From Pyrus communis (taxonomy: Eukaryota > Streptophyta > Magnoliopsida > Rosales > Rosaceae): a stretch of 64,000 nucleotides of DNA. The DNA lies in the NCBI RefSeq assembly GCF_963583255.1, contig NC_084804.1, forward strand, positions 29,010,461 through 29,074,460. The letters are read 5' to 3'. Positions 34,679 to 48,120 of the stretch are shown one piece after another. Below the pieces are notes generated by a model. The model was given only the letters and a program-made list of their open reading frames with translations. It ran no database searches and was not told where the DNA came from. Position 1 is the stretch's first letter; each line of letters begins with the position of its first letter. The translations under genes and the position numbers were made by a program.

Positions 34679-36017
34679 GGTTCCTTCTTCTCCTTCATTG
34701 CACTTTCCCTTGTTTACCATTTCTAGGGTTAGGGCTAATCTCGCTGTGTATGTATTCGTTGAATCGAATTAATTTAAATTACTTTGGTTAAATGTTTAAT
34801 TTGAGTTGGATTTTCTTCTGCTGTAATTTTTCTCTTTCGTTTTGAATCGCTCAGACGATATTTTGTTGATGTTACACGTAATTGTAATTGTGTGAGAGTA
34901 TCAATTGAATATGCATGCTCGGAAAGAGGGAATTGGTGGAACCAAACAATAGATGATTTGGCCGAGAGCTGGGCTAGGTTATGGAAAATTTTATGAACAA
35001 TGACCCTAACTAAATTATTTTAGCAAGTATTGGGAACTTGTTTGTGTCGTTTCATTTATTCAGAAGTTTCTAAGTGAGGGCCACCGTAAGTTTGATACAA
35101 GGGTGGGAGTATGGAGTTGAAGAAATTCAAACAGTATCTTGGGTTGTAATTTGCAGAAGGTATTTTTTTCAAAAATGAAGGCTTTTATGGCTGGTGGATG
35201 AGAGAGGAAGTTACAACTTACAAGTAGTTTGAACACAGAACTTTTCTTCTCGAATACCGATAGGCAAAGAAAGATAGCTTAAGTGTGCACTATCATATAT
35301 TGATTGTATATTTAGGATCATGCGGATAAGTAATGCTAACGTTATTTTTGTACATATCTATGTTTTACAAAGAAAATTTGTTCTTCCGGGGAGATTCTAA
35401 ACCCCCAATGCTAAATGTTGTTTTGTTTGAAAGGGGAATTTTTCATAGAACTTTTAAGCTCTCTTGATTTCTACTTGTAATAAAGTCTAGATGATGGCTT
35501 CTGATTAGAAAAGGGTTAGAATAGTAATGGCTGCAGATTTTTTCAGTGGAAATATGTTGCCAGCTTGCTGATTTTCCTTGTGCTTCTCTTCGAAAGGCCT
35601 TGAAGTTTAGGGAATGTCTGACTGTTGATGATCATTCTGTTTAGATGGTCTCAAGAAGTTGGAGTTTAGGGAATGTCTGACTGTTGATGTAGTTTGATGT
35701 TTGATGGGATTGCTTGATTATTAGCTAAGGATGCATGACTTTCTTTTGAAGGATGTGGTTGAGGAACCAGGTATTTAGTATCTGGGTTCTGAGTGTTGCA
35801 GTAAATAATTTTCTGTACTTTGTTGGGATTTGGTGTTTTCTATTATGAAGGGAAAGTAGTTGGTTTGGTTTTGACTCATGGATAAGATCTTGGGTGTGGT
35901 TGTAATGTGGATGTGGTTGTGATGTGGACAGGGAGGAGGCAACGGCTGTTTGGTGTTGGTTGTGGTGGTGTTTATCATTCAATCAGTGAAACTAGGTCTT
36001 AATAAGAATTAATTAAC

Positions 36018-38225
36018 ATGAGTTCAGACAGCAGGAGCCGGAGCAGGAGCAGGAGCCCTTCAGATCGGAAGATCCGTTCTGATCGTTTTTCCTACCGTGA
36101 TGCACCTTACAGGAGAGATGGAGGACGTCGGGGTTTCAGGTTTTATGGCCTTTGACTATTTTTCTTTTCTTCCCGTCTTTATATATTTGGGGTAAGGAGA
36201 AAGTAATCTTCCAACATGTCTTCATTGGAGATGGTCTCGAATGTTACGATTAACCATATTTGTTGAGTGAGACCTCTACTTGAATATGCCTGTGAAGACC
36301 TTATGAAGTTGATATATGATAATTTTGCCTCTGGATAATAATTTTCTTTGCTTTGTTGTACATTATTTGGAGCTTTGTAAGTTGTCAATTACAAGTGCCA
36401 AATCATATTGATTGATTAATGACACACTTTAGTGTAAGTCATTTTGCTTGTAGACAGACTGCCAGTGGTGCACAAAGGTTGTATACATTGTACTTTTTGT
36501 TTTGTCAGATAAATTTAGCTCAGTACATGTGGCAACTCCTTCACTTTTTTTGCAATTTGTTAGAAAATTTTGAAACCTTCAGAGTGCATACTCTCGTTTT
36601 TGAATTTTTTGGGTTTGAATGTTTCTTTCTGTGGTTGTGGCTCTGATTCTTCTTGATGATAAGTCAAAATCATGGAGTTAATTTAATAAGCGACTTTCAT
36701 TTAACTAGTTATGTTTTGAAATTTGGAATGCTGTTATATTCTGCCGAGAACTAAATGCATCATTATTTTTTGCCAGCCGAGACAATCTGTGCAAGAACTG
36801 CAAACGGCCAGGCCATTTTGCTAGAGAATGCCCCAATGTTGCAATTTGTCATAATTGTGGTCTTCCTGGGTACGGAAACTTATTCTGCCTCATAACGTCA
36901 TGATGTTGCATGATTATTTTTTATCTCCATTGTTCATTACAGTGTTTCTATTTTACTATTAAAGGTAACTGTTTATCAAAATACGGTCTTTTTTTTTTGT
37001 TTTTGGACCTTTGCTTTTTGGGAGAGGGTTTCAAGGTTTTAAGGTTCCAGAATTTCTAGAGTTAAAATCCAATGTGACGTTAGAATTTAGCTAGTTAATA
37101 CTATAGTCTAGGGATACATGTCCTGAGTATGTATATTTTTCTTTTAACGCATCTACATCCCTCTTCTGTCTATACCTGAAGTGCATCCCTCTTCTGTCTA
37201 TACCTGAAGTGCATCCCTCTTCTGTCTATTACCTGAACTGCATCCCTCTTCTGTCTATGCCTGAACTGCTTTGCAGCAAGACAAATGTTACTGCTTCATC
37301 TACCGAGCAGTCCATTTCCATCAGAGTTACTCCAATAATTTAAAACTGATGTTTCTATCTCTCTTTTTCTGTTAAAATTTTATTTTCACCTTCGTAATAA
37401 AAAACAGTTTGTGTTCTTAGTAATAACAGCATCTTCTCCTCTGAGTCTTCAATGATTAAACCACTATTGCCACCATTCAGAACTGTCACTAAACTGATGT
37501 TATAACCATTTTGAGATAACCAGAGCGACCACTTTATAAGGTTACGTAGTTTCTTATTCACGGAATCATGGACCTGCGCCCTGCAGATATTTTTTTTGTT
37601 TGCTGTTTATTTCAAAAATGGAAAGTGGGTTTCATTTCTAATTATGTGATTCGAATATTCTACTAGGCACATTGCTTCAGAGTGTACAACAAAGTCACTA
37701 TGTTGGAACTGCCGGGAACCTGGTCACATGGCCGGTAACTGCCCAAATGAAGGCATCTGCCACACTTGTAGTAAGACTGGACATCGCGCCCGAGACTGCA
37801 CAGCTCCCCCAATGCCACCTGGGGACTTGAGGTTGTGCAACAACTGCTACAAGCAGGGTCATATTGCAGCTGACTGCACAAATGATAAGGCATGTAACAA
37901 CTGTAGGAAGACGGGTCACCTGGCACGTGATTGCCCAAACGAACCCATCTGCAACTTATGCAATGTATCGGGGCATGTGGCGAGACAGTGCCCCAGAGCC
38001 AATGTTTTGGGAGAGCGGGGAGGTGGAGGAGGTGTAGGTGGTGGAATGGGGGGACGCGGAGGCAGTTACCGTGACGTTGTATGTAGGAACTGCCAGCAAC
38101 TTGGCCACATGAGCAGGGATTGCATGGGCCCCCTGATGATCTGTCACAACTGTGGGGGACGAGGACACTTGGCATACGAGTGCCCTTCGGGAAGATTCAT
38201 GGATCGCTACCCCAGGAGGTACTGA
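36018..38225 (+). CDS. CCHC zinc-knuckle protein with nine knuckles
   Basis: This is a CNBP/GIS2-like nucleic-acid-binding protein, a family that binds single-stranded RNA or DNA and acts in translation and growth control. Exons are 36018-36139, 36777-36869 and 37667-38225, giving 257 residues. The N-terminus is an SR-like stretch (MSSDSRSRSRSRSPSDRK) followed by a Y/R-rich patch. Nine CX2CX4HX4C knuckles follow, from CKNCKRPGHFAREC (about residue 46) to CHNCGGRGHLAYEC (about 238). All zinc ligands are present in all nine. A glycine-rich linker (GERGGGGGVGGGMGG) separates knuckles 7 and 8. The C-terminus is FMDRYPRRY. The layout agrees with a conserved plant protein of near-identical length. 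No defect is seen. Confidence 0.92.
37150..37268. repeat. Minisatellite in an intron of the CCHC gene
   Basis: CATCCCTCTTCTGTCTAT then ACCTGAA occurs four times in tandem with a period of 28-31 bases. The last copies vary at the junction (TTACCTGAACT, GCCTGAACT). It lies about 280 bases into the intron at 36870-37666. Confidence 0.85.
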
Positions 38226-39738
38226 GAGGTGGCAGAGTGCCCTCCGGCATTTACCTTTCGTCTCGAGCAAGCATTTCTTGTTTAGGTTTTAGATTGAAGG
38301 TTGAAACTTTAAACAGTATGAGGAGTTGAATTGAGATTTTATTTTAGAAGATTATTTTTGAATTTTTGGCAATTACTGCAAATATAACTGTATGTAATTA
38401 CGTTTTATGTTGTGATGCCTGCGTATTTTTGTTTTCCTCTCGTTAGTACAGTAATTTGTTGTTCTTTTTCTGGTCAATAAGTGCCGTGCCAGCCCCCAAA
38501 TTGGAGGGACCGGACTGGATTTGTCGGAAAATGAAACGGGGTGGGGTTAATTCTAATTTTTTAACAACATAACCGGACTAACCCGTGCTTGAAATGAGCC
38601 GGTTTCTACAGGTCCGCGAAGCCATTTTTATTTTTTTTAGCCAACTACTGTTTTAACCATGATGTTTTTTATACCAGTGATACCAGGCTGTCAGAGTTCG
38701 AACAGAACTTCAGGTCTAGGATTACAAAACCCTTGCCCCCAAATTATATTATTAACATTAAACTCCTGAAATTGTAAGCAAATAAGCTCAAAAAATAAAA
38801 TGGAAAGTAGCAGAAAAACAAGGAAAATCTAAATTCCATTTCATCCATAAACAGAAACGAGAACACCACCAAAAAGGAAAAAACATCTTACCACGATGAT
38901 GAGCATTTTTGGACGACCTCGAGCTTCGGCGGCATGGAATGGTAGAGAACAGAGCTTAGCTATCGAGTGAGGCGAGAGATAGAAGGGGGGCTAGACCTGG
39001 CATGTCGTGTCTTTCATGTTCAGTCGTTTGCTTGACCTACTTAATATGTTAATGAGTCGTATCGTATAACATCCATTAAAATGACAAAATTGTCATTTGG
39101 GACGACTTAGATTTCACCAGGAAAGACGACTGCAGGTCTTCTGTGGTGGTCGGTTCACCAGAAAACGATGAAGAAGGGTTTTTCAACACTAATGGCTCGA
39201 CTCGACGGCACGGCTCGGCTGCTTCATGCTGCGGCTCACACGCGATTTAGGGTTTGAAAAACCCTTTTTTCTTTCTTTCTTTCTTTGTTTTTTGTTTTTT
39301 TTTTGTTTTTTTTTTGTTTTTTTTTAGAGAAATGATAGTGTTAGTAAGTTAAATGTTAAATTAGCCACTGACATAATTCGAACCCATGCCGTCATATTCT
39401 AGTCACTACAATTAACATAAATATAATAATATAATTGCAAACAATAATTTATGTAGAATTTGTAATTTTATAAACAAAAACTAGAATTCACGATCAATGG
39501 TGAATGTTCATACAATCAAGACTGAAAAGATATTGACATTAGAACGTGTTTTAAAAGTTACTTGAATTGCGATGATGAATCTTGTAAACAAGTTTGTAGC
39601 AGAATAACTTTCGGTTCCTTAGCGTAGATCATAAGCTTGCTTGATAACATGTGCGATCTAGTTTACTGAAGGGAGAAAGAGAGTACGGCAGCATAGAGAA
39701 AAGAGAGAGTTCAGGAATTTTTGTGATGATATTTTATA
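38226..39738. other. CCHC 3' region and intergenic
   Basis: An AATAA-type signal (GTCAATAAGTG) lies near 38473. From about 38490 the sequence looks TE-like (AACCGGACTAACCCG), and T-rich simple sequence fills 39270-39325. No gene is recognised. Confidence 0.4.
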
Positions 39739-42560
39739 TGATAACCCGTCCCTAATTTTACGTTTTTATTAATTTAAAAAGAGTGAATTGACAAAAATGC
39801 CCTTAAAGGCTAGGATGTTGACTTTCATTGACCAGCGTATTGTGAGATGTATGAAACGTTCTTTTAGTGTATTCTTGTAGTGCTTGTCACTATGAAAGTG
39901 TAGGTGCAAACAGAATAGAATTTGGAGCTACGATAGAGATTTTACGGACTTACGAACGTGAAGGGCGATTTGATAATTTCATGTGGGAGATATTTTGTGG
40001 CTTATTTTGTGAGCCACATGGGGCCCACACCCCATACTCCTCCCTCTTTTCCGTGTCTCCCATCTTCCTGGACCTTCACTCATTTGTCACTATCTCTCTC
40101 TCTCTCTCTCTCTCTCTATTTCTTTCACTTCCACTTTCTCTCACTTAAACTCTCTCTCTTCTTCATTTCACTTTAAACTCTAAAACTCTTTCTTCTTCTC
40201 TACAAATCGAGGGCTTCACCACCACGCCACTTATGGCTATCGCCACTCCGCCGAGTTCTCAGGCCACCTACAATGTGTCTCATCTCATCTCTCTCACATA
40301 CACCTCAAATTTTATCTCTCAAACTCCATCTCTCGTCATTTCCCTCGCTGTACATCGATACACAACTGCACCACCTCGCCGTCCTCGGCGAACTCCATAC
40401 CCTCACATCACCAGACTACCATCATCTGTGAGAACACTAGAAGTTAAGACCACACTCTAGACCTTCTGTCTTCTTCTCTGCGCAACAACGGTTAGGCCGA
40501 GGCTAGCCACCACCATTCTCTCTGGTGAGTTAACGTGGAACCGGACAATGAGGTGAGCATGACTTGATTAGGATTTTATCTCAGTTTTTAATGACTTTTT
40601 CTAGATACCTGAGTGGTTTTTAAGTTGAAAATTGAGGGTTTTAACCCTGTTCGTGTCTATCCTGCGTTTTCCAATTTTCCAGCGAGTGAAGTACTGATGT
40701 TCTAACCCATTTTCTAGCCTTCTCCACCACTCCTGAGTTTCGGCTTAGGTATAAACCAATCATTTACATTCCTAGCTTCAAGTACATATTTAGAACATTG
40801 AAATTAATTGAGATTTGAAGCTAATCGGAGCCGTGGAAGTTTCCCAGTCAAAATACTAGTGTTCTTCTTCGCTGGGTTCGATGACCCGAGATTCAAAACG
40901 GGTCAACCCGACCTGATACAAAAAAAGAAAAAAAAAAGGGCCTTAAGCCCAAACCCGGCCCAAAACCTAATCCAAGCCTTCGGCCTATAAACCCTTTAAC
41001 CCAGATCATGCCCATTCCCATTTCAAAATCTAAAGGGAATATTCTTTTGGAATATTTCGTTAACTTTAACAGAATATTTGGTCTGAGAATGGAATATTCT
41101 GTTAAAGTTAACCATTGACTATTAGTTGACTTTTTCAAAGGTTCTCGGAAACCTTCATAGGCTAATTTCGACGCCCTAAGTCCGTTTTTAACATCCATTT
41201 AGTGAAATTTTAAAATTTTAATATAGTTGACCGCCAGGGCGACTCTATTGACCTTTTAAGATTGACCATTGACTTTTTCGTTGACTTTTTGTAAAATTTG
41301 TCGGGGACCCTCCTGAGCGTATTTCGAGGCTCTGATTCCAAATCTGCACTACATTTTCCCAAATTTAGTCATTTTAGTTGAGTTTTACTAATGGGTCCCA
41401 ATATTATGCTTAGGTGTAATTACTATCGGAGACTTCGGCTTCCTAGCTTGAACAGATATGACATCACAAGTAACTATGAGTGGGTCTTTACTCTTATATA
41501 GTGTATAAATAATTGTTAGTTTCCATTTATACATTTCATAAAGAGCTTTCTACAATACGCCTAAATTAGCGTGACGTTTATAAGATTTAACGCATTGATA
41601 GAAATTATGAAGTTATGCTACGTCTTACGGGATGAACAGGTATGCATATTATTATTGATGCCTTAATTATATTTATGGCTTTGAATAGTATTATGGTGAC
41701 ATGAATTATCAATTTACCACTATATAATTTTATTTACGTTATCTGCTCATCGTTGCTGCACTGGTGTTAGTACTTGCTCGGGCCAGAGTCAGTCTTTCAC
41801 GTGTATGTTCACATTGTACCATATGCTCACTTTGGATCCATTGTAGGTGCCAGTCTTGTCCTAGATTGCTATAGGCAATTAGGACTCGTATGTGATGCGC
41901 ATAGAACCAGTCTTCATGTGATTGTAGTACTAAAGCGTAAATCATTATTACACCCAATCTTGTTCATGTCATAATACCTCTACATGAACTCATGTGTCAG
42001 CATATGTCGATGAGCACTCAATATTATATGTTCATTCATGGGAAATATTGTAATTACTGGTAGTTATATGCCTATTTACACATTTTGTGATGTACTGAAT
42101 TCTTGAAATATTGCAGGCTACGGTAAGTATTTTTATACTATACGTAGTATGTATATTTTGGAAAATATACTTGTTTTACTGCGAGGGTTTATAAAGTTTT
42201 CAAAATGATTTTTATAAAACTTTATTTTTTATGCCCACTCACCCTTATTTTTCGCCCCTCCAGGTTTTAGTTGCTAAGCTTTTGTGTCGACGAAGATTTT
42301 TAGCAAATCTTGGTATTGGAGATTACCTTTGATGATATAATTCTCATCCTACTTTACTGTACTTTACTTATGCTCTGACATTAAGTGTGAAATGAGTTCA
42401 TTCCTACTCACAAACGCACTCTTATATTTAGGCACTTTTTAGGTTTAAATTTATTCACATTTTCCAGATCACTACACTTTATGGCCTTGTCACATTTCTG
42501 GTGTCGCCCAGTACAGCTTGATTCGGAGTTTAGGTGGATATTCTGGGTCGGGGTGTGTCA
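39739..42560 (+). repeat. 5' LTR of the Gypsy element (2.8 kb)
   Basis: It begins with TG, ends with CA, and matches the 3' LTR over the first 1.5 kb with dispersed differences and indels. It contains a (TC)n tract near 40090-40120 and a perfect 20-bp inverted repeat at 41059-41078/41093-41112. The start of the window carries a related copy. Confidence 0.85.
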
Positions 42561-42562
42561 GT

Positions 42563-42580
42563 TTGGTATTAGAGCATAAG
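42563..42580 (+). other. Primer-binding site (initiator tRNA-Met type)
   Basis: TGGTATTAGAGC directly follows the LTR end, close to the TGGTATCAGAGC that pairs with the 3' end of initiator methionine tRNA. One base differs. Confidence 0.7.
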
Positions 42581-43879
42581 TTTGGGCAGTATTGCGCTCA
42601 TCACACTCGTGATGTAAGTATTCTTGGTTCTTGAACCTAAGTGTCGAATCTTGCCACCGCATCGAATATGAAAAACGTGTTAGCTTTTTCCTAAGTTTTG
42701 GGCATTTTAGATGACTTATCGACGCTTGGAAGAACGTTTCGACAACCACCTCTAGACTTTATACAAAGAACCTTACTGCTAAGGAAAATCCTGATTCGGA
42801 GACGAGTTTGTGGCCCTGAAGCAGGGCTATTTAATAGTTTTGATTCCTTGGCAGTATCTTTTAGTATACCATCTATCAGAATTCCTACAAAGTTTACTTT
42901 TGTTGAGATTCTAGAAATTTCTTGAGTGACAACCTGGTGCTAAAGTGGTAGCACTCGACGAAAAAACATTTGGGGGACAACCACTTTTTGTCCACGATAA
43001 CACTAATCTTTTCAAATGCACTAGTGATCATTCTAGATCTTCAGGAGGAAGATTGACTTCCGTTTAAGTCCGTTCTAAAGTGGATTATTTGCAAATTCCT
43101 TTTTCCAGCCTTAGGACATTTCAACCAATACTAGTTCCCAGATTTCCTTTCGATGTTGTACTCATCATTTCGATGAGTATAGGCTTGTGAGTATGAGTTG
43201 TTATACCTACAGTTAGTAGAAATCCCTGTGTAGCAAGTATTTTCCTTAGAATCAACAGAACCACCTCACAAAACCAGTTCCTTACCAATCATCCGAAACT
43301 ATCCATTTGAGCAGGCTCTAATATGTAATCAGCCTATTGTGGCGCTACTAATTGATGATATTGTCCGATATCCAGAAGTTGTCAACTTGTATTCAGGCGG
43401 TATGATTTCTGATATCGGACACAGGTACTAGTATCTGGGAGTGATACCTTCATGCCAGAACGCCGGTTCATAGTTTCAGGGTAACTAACAATATCAAAAC
43501 TATTAAAAATATCATAAATGTGTTAATTAGCGGCGCGACTGATAGACTGATTAACAGTGACAACCTGAGCTGAAGAAAGTAAAATCGTGGAAACTTAGGA
43601 ACAAGCCTTGTAGGAGGACCGTAAACTTACAGTTGTGTTAACCATATTACCCATTTATGTAACCAAAACCTCTTCAACCAATCACTTTTCTGATCACTTC
43701 CACAGACAAACATTATAACTAAAGCACGAGTTGAATTCCCGCTGTAAGAGTATTGAGAAAGCTGTGAAGACCTATTAGCATGTGGTGTAGTGAAATGAAG
43801 TAGTATGGTAGGTTTTGAGGACGTATATCTCTGACGTCATTTCTCAAAATTTTACCTGAGATACCACTGAAGCGGGAAG

Positions 43880-44460
43880 TTGAGTACACCATCGATCCAT
43901 TTTCTTGTACTACATCAATTTTCCTTACTCCTTTTCGAACGACTCCTTTGACATTGAGGAAACTTAGTTACGAAAGCTTACCGATTAGGAATTTACCCAA
44001 CCAAACACTTTGTCTTAGGGAACCTTAAACCTATTCACTTAGACAATAGACTGAACCTTAGGATCGTATCTAGATTTTAGCAACTCCATCGGGTGACGAT
44101 TAAAATCATTAACCCCAACTTTGAATTGATGGTCTACTCGACCAACCTTTTTTAGCCGAGTTTTCTTTCGTAACCTGAGGAATTCATAGTAGTTTTACCA
44201 ATGACTTTCCCATCTATCCTAGCAATGAGATTAAATCCTCTAAACACAAAGAATCAGCCTTATACCAAATTTCTCAAGTGTTAGCCTTGTTTAGATTGGT
44301 ACTTTTCTTGGGATACGTAATCTTGGCTAACGATATTCTTTACAAATTATTGTGATATACAAGATACCCTAGGTTTTGTCGATTTCTATCGATAGTTCAT
44401 CAACAATTTTTCAGCTATAGCTCTGTTTTTCACAAATTGACCGAGGAAAGTTAGTTTATT
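43880..44460 (+). pseudogene. Gypsy reverse transcriptase remnant
   Basis: The translation gives PFSCTTSIFLTPFRTTPLTL, in place of the usual V-P-G-T-T-P-I-S-(x)-P-Y-R-M start of Gypsy RT. It continues with a weak match to the IKN-YPLPRIDDL block near 44100, and LGYVILANDILY then RFCRFLSIVHQQFFSYSSV near 44310-44420, at the RT to RNase H transition. Stops interrupt it throughout. Confidence 0.6.
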
Positions 44461-44990
44461 TTTAGACGTTAAATGTTAATAAAATTTCTGACAACTGAAG
44501 AGTTTTCTTTCCCGAACATTATTCTTACACCTTTCAAGGACATTGATAATTACGAAATCCATGATGACGTTTCTTTTGAGTGATTTGGATGCGTACTGAT
44601 GCAGCATTACAAGTATTGCTTATGTTCCCAATCGTTGGAATCGTACAAAATGAACCATCTTACTCATGACTTAGAGTCAACAGTTACCATCTTTACTTGA
44701 AAACCGGATGACACTTCTTTGTGGAGAAACGTATCCAAAATCTTTATCAACCTTAGACTTCTCAAATACATCCTCATTTGAAATAAGCTAAATTTCTGTA
44801 TTATCGTATATTGCCCGGTTATGCAAACGTAATTACTGTTTACCACAACAAAAGACATGTCTACCCTCAAACACTTCCAGCCTTCCTTATCCCATTCCAG
44901 TTAGAGTCCACAAGCATTGATTTGATGTTACTTTCAAATTCTCAAGAAATTGTTCGAGTGGTTATAATCAATTCATCTATATGAATAGAG

Positions 44991-45770
44991 TTGGGAAATA
45001 TCATCATAAACTCTCGGTATGAGGTATCTTGTACTCGTGGAGATTATGATGATGTTTCGATGATTATAGACCGACTTGACAAGTCAATTCACTTTTCGTT
45101 GGTCCAGATGGACAACATTTTAGATCTCTTAGTAAAATTGCTCATTCTTGAATTTATCGGATTTTCTAGCGTTTTGATCAGCATCTACTCTGATTGTGAT
45201 TCCATATTCACCTCTTGGTGATGGAAGGCATTCTAGTCAACTTGAATACATGTCTACCCTACTGAACTTCGTATTGTTCTGAAGCAGACAAATCGTTAAG
45301 AAAAATCGCTCGGATATCTAATTTTTAGTTTTGAGCATTAATGCTTCAATCACCCAACAAATACTCTGCTGAACAAATTTTACTGTTGGTGATTAAATCT
45401 TCTGGAAGCTATCGTTTTAGCGAGATGTTATACATTCACTTCATTTACCTTGTATCCTAGATTTGATGGACTTGTTTTGACCCTCAAAATTTCTTGAGTG
45501 TTTTTTTAGCCTTCTGGACATAATTTTTTTCGCTAAACTCGAGAGAAATTCAATATGAATTTGCTCACTATGGTGTTGTGAGCTGTATTGTTCAGCTATA
45601 TGGAATGTGTGTCACTACTGTATTTCGCCGTGACACATGTCTCACTTCTAAGCCTTAGGAAGTCTTCTTGAAAGCTATGAGTACTAAGGTGTTGTCTGAT
45701 ACCACACTTCACCCTCAGACTAACGGCTAGTCTGAACGAACTATCCAGACCTTCGTGGCATGTTGCGTTT
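44991..45770 (+). pseudogene. Gypsy integrase remnant
   Basis: The frame from 44991 gives MIIDRLDKSIHFSLVQ and LISIYSDCDSIFTSW, the integrase core around the second catalytic aspartate. Further on, 45680-45760 reads DTTLHPQTNG, a stop, SERTIQTF, the conserved HPQTDGQSER block with a nonsense mutation at the glutamine. The order RT then integrase places the element in Gypsy. Confidence 0.75.
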
Positions 45771-46648
45771 ATCCGTTCTATAGTTTTAACATGATTGTAG
45801 TAGATACTTATCTTTGTTAGAGTTGTGTGTAACTACAGTTACGCTTTCAGTTTTTGGATATGTCACCATTTGAGACGTAGTATAGAAACTCTATACATAA
45901 TACATAATTGGCAGGTGAGTATTGCAAATAGGTATTTGAATGATCGAGATTACGATGTAGCAAAAATTGTGCTATTGATGATGTCGCCAGTAAGTGTAGT
46001 ACGTGAGCGCAATCGAGGCGTTAATCAAATGATTTAGGCGTATTTCCCAATGAGGGGCATGATGATAATATTTCACCCTCAGAAATTTATCATTTGTTTA
46101 TTGAGACAATAATGAGTTGTTGGTATTGCAGGATGCAGACCATAGTATCAATAACTTATTCATTGGGTTCGTTAAGCAAGTGAATAAATAGGCCGTCTAC
46201 GTTAGTATTTGTATTCATTTATTTAATATATCATTTAATTATTGTTTGGGTCAGACTCAAAGATACTACACTTATTCTCGGAGTACGTTACGCTACGAGT
46301 GCGTATGCGAAATCTTTCTATGTTCGGTTTTGATTTCAGTACAACTATTTTAACTTTACTTCACCACATATGTATTTTTGACGTTACGTTATTATGTATA
46401 TATTTTTGACCTTATGCTTTTCTAAAGGTTTTATACTTTAGTATTGTATTGAAGGAGAAGGAAAGTTTGAGTTTGGAGGCATGAAAGAGGAATCATTGCA
46501 ATCCGATCCTGATGAAATGACATTCTCTTTCATGCAACCACTCTAGCTTGATTTCTTCTTTATGTATCTTCTATCTATCTTTGAGTATTTTATGTTAGCA
46601 ACTTATTTCAAATTTTGGGGACAAATTTTTTTTAAGATGGGTAGATTG

Positions 46649-48120
46649 TGATAACCCGTCCCTAATTTTACGCTTTTATTAATTTTAAAAGAGTGAATTG
46701 ACGAAAATACCCTAAGAGGCAAGTATGTTGACTTTCGTTGACCAGTGTATTATGAGATATATGAAACATTCTTTTAGTGTATCCTTGTAGTGCTCATCAT
46801 TACAAACACATAGGCGCAAGTGGAATCGAATTTGGAGCTACAATTGATATTTTACGGACTTACGAACGTGAAGGGCAATTTGATAATTTCATACGGGAGA
46901 TATTTTGTGGCTTGTTTTGTGAGCCACGTGGGGCCCACACCCCATACTCCTCCCTCTCTTCCGTGTTTCTCATCTTCTCAACCCTTCACTCATTTGTCAC
47001 TATCTCTCACTTTCTCTCTCTCTCTTTCACTCTCACTTTCTCTTACCTAAATTCTCTCTTTTCTTCATTTCACTTAAACGCTTCATTCTTCTCTACAAAT
47101 GCAGGGCTTCACCACCATGCCACCTACGGCTATTACCACTCAATCTCATCTCATCTCTCAAACTCCATATATCGTCATTTCTGTCCCTGTACATCAATAC
47201 ACAGCTGCACCACCACGCCATCCCCTGCGAACTCCATACCCTCACATCACCAGACTACTATCCTCTATGTGAACACTAGAAGTTGAGACCACACTCTGGA
47301 CCTTCTGTCTTTTTCCCTGCAACAACGGCTAGGCCGAGGCTAGCCACCACCATTCACTCTAATGAGTTAACGTGGAACCCGACGACGAGGTGAGCGTGAC
47401 TTGATTAGGATTTTATCTCAGTTTTTAATGACTTTTTTCTAGATATCTGAGTGTTTTTTAGTTGAAAACCGAGGGTTTAACTTTGTTCGTGTTTGTCCTT
47501 CATTTTCCAGTTTTCCAGTTTTCCAGCAAGTGAAGTAGCGATGTTCCAGGCCATTTTCCAGCCTGCTTCGGCACTCCTAGGTCTCGACTTAGGTATAAAC
47601 CAATCCCTTACATTCCTAGCTTCAAGTACATATTTCAGAGCCGTGGAAGTTTCATGGCCAAAATATAGGTGTTCTTCTTCGTTGGGTCTAGCGACCCGCA
47701 AGTCAAAATGAGTCAACCCGATCTGGCACATAAAAAGAAAAAAAAAAAAGGGCCTTAAGCCCAAATCCAAGCCTTAGGCCCATAAACCCTTAACCCAGAT
47801 CCGGCCCATTGCCATTTCAAAATCTGGAGGGAATATTCTTTTGGAATATTCTGTTAATTTTAATAGAATATTCCGTCTAAGAATGGAATATTCTGTTAAA
47901 GTTAACCGTTGACTATTAGTTGACTTTTTCAAAAGTTCTCGGAAACCCTCATAGGCTAATTTCAACGCCACGAGTCCATTTTTAACATCCATTTAGTGAA
48001 ATTTTAAAGTTTTAATATAGTTGACCGCTGGGACGACTCAGTTGACCTTTTAAGATTGACCATTGACTTTTCTGTTGACTTTTTGTAAAATTTGCCGGGG
48101 ACCCTCCTGAGCGTATTTCG
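46649..48120 (+). repeat. Truncated 3' LTR of the Gypsy element
   Basis: It matches the 5' LTR from its first base to the block GGGGACCCTCCTGAGCGTAT, then breaks off at 48120. The missing part is about 1.2 kb. The LTR stem-loop is kept at 47853-47874/47885-47906 with two C-to-T changes. Confidence 0.8.

Larger units (their letters stand above)
39739..48120 (+). mobile_element. Degenerate Gypsy retrotransposon with long LTRs
   Basis: The 5' LTR (39739-42560) starts TGATAACCCGTCCCTAATTT and ends GGGTGTGTCA. A primer-binding site follows. The internal region (42561-46648) carries recognisable but heavily mutated reverse transcriptase and integrase in Gypsy order. It ends with TTTTGGGGACAAATTTTTTT then TAAGATGGGTAGAT, the usual tail of chromovirus-type Gypsy coding regions. 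The 3' LTR starts identically at 46649 but breaks off near 48120, where other repeat sequence begins. Many stops show that the element is dead. Confidence 0.85.

Noticed and set aside
37663..38175. 170-codon minus-strand frame opposite the CCHC exon
   Set aside because: It is a shadow of the cysteine-rich knuckle repeats; the plus strand has nine intact knuckles and proper splice sites.
46777..47286. 169-codon plus-strand frame in the 3' LTR
   Set aside because: It lies wholly within LTR sequence. The frame is broken in the matching part of the 5' LTR and the translation is low-complexity.
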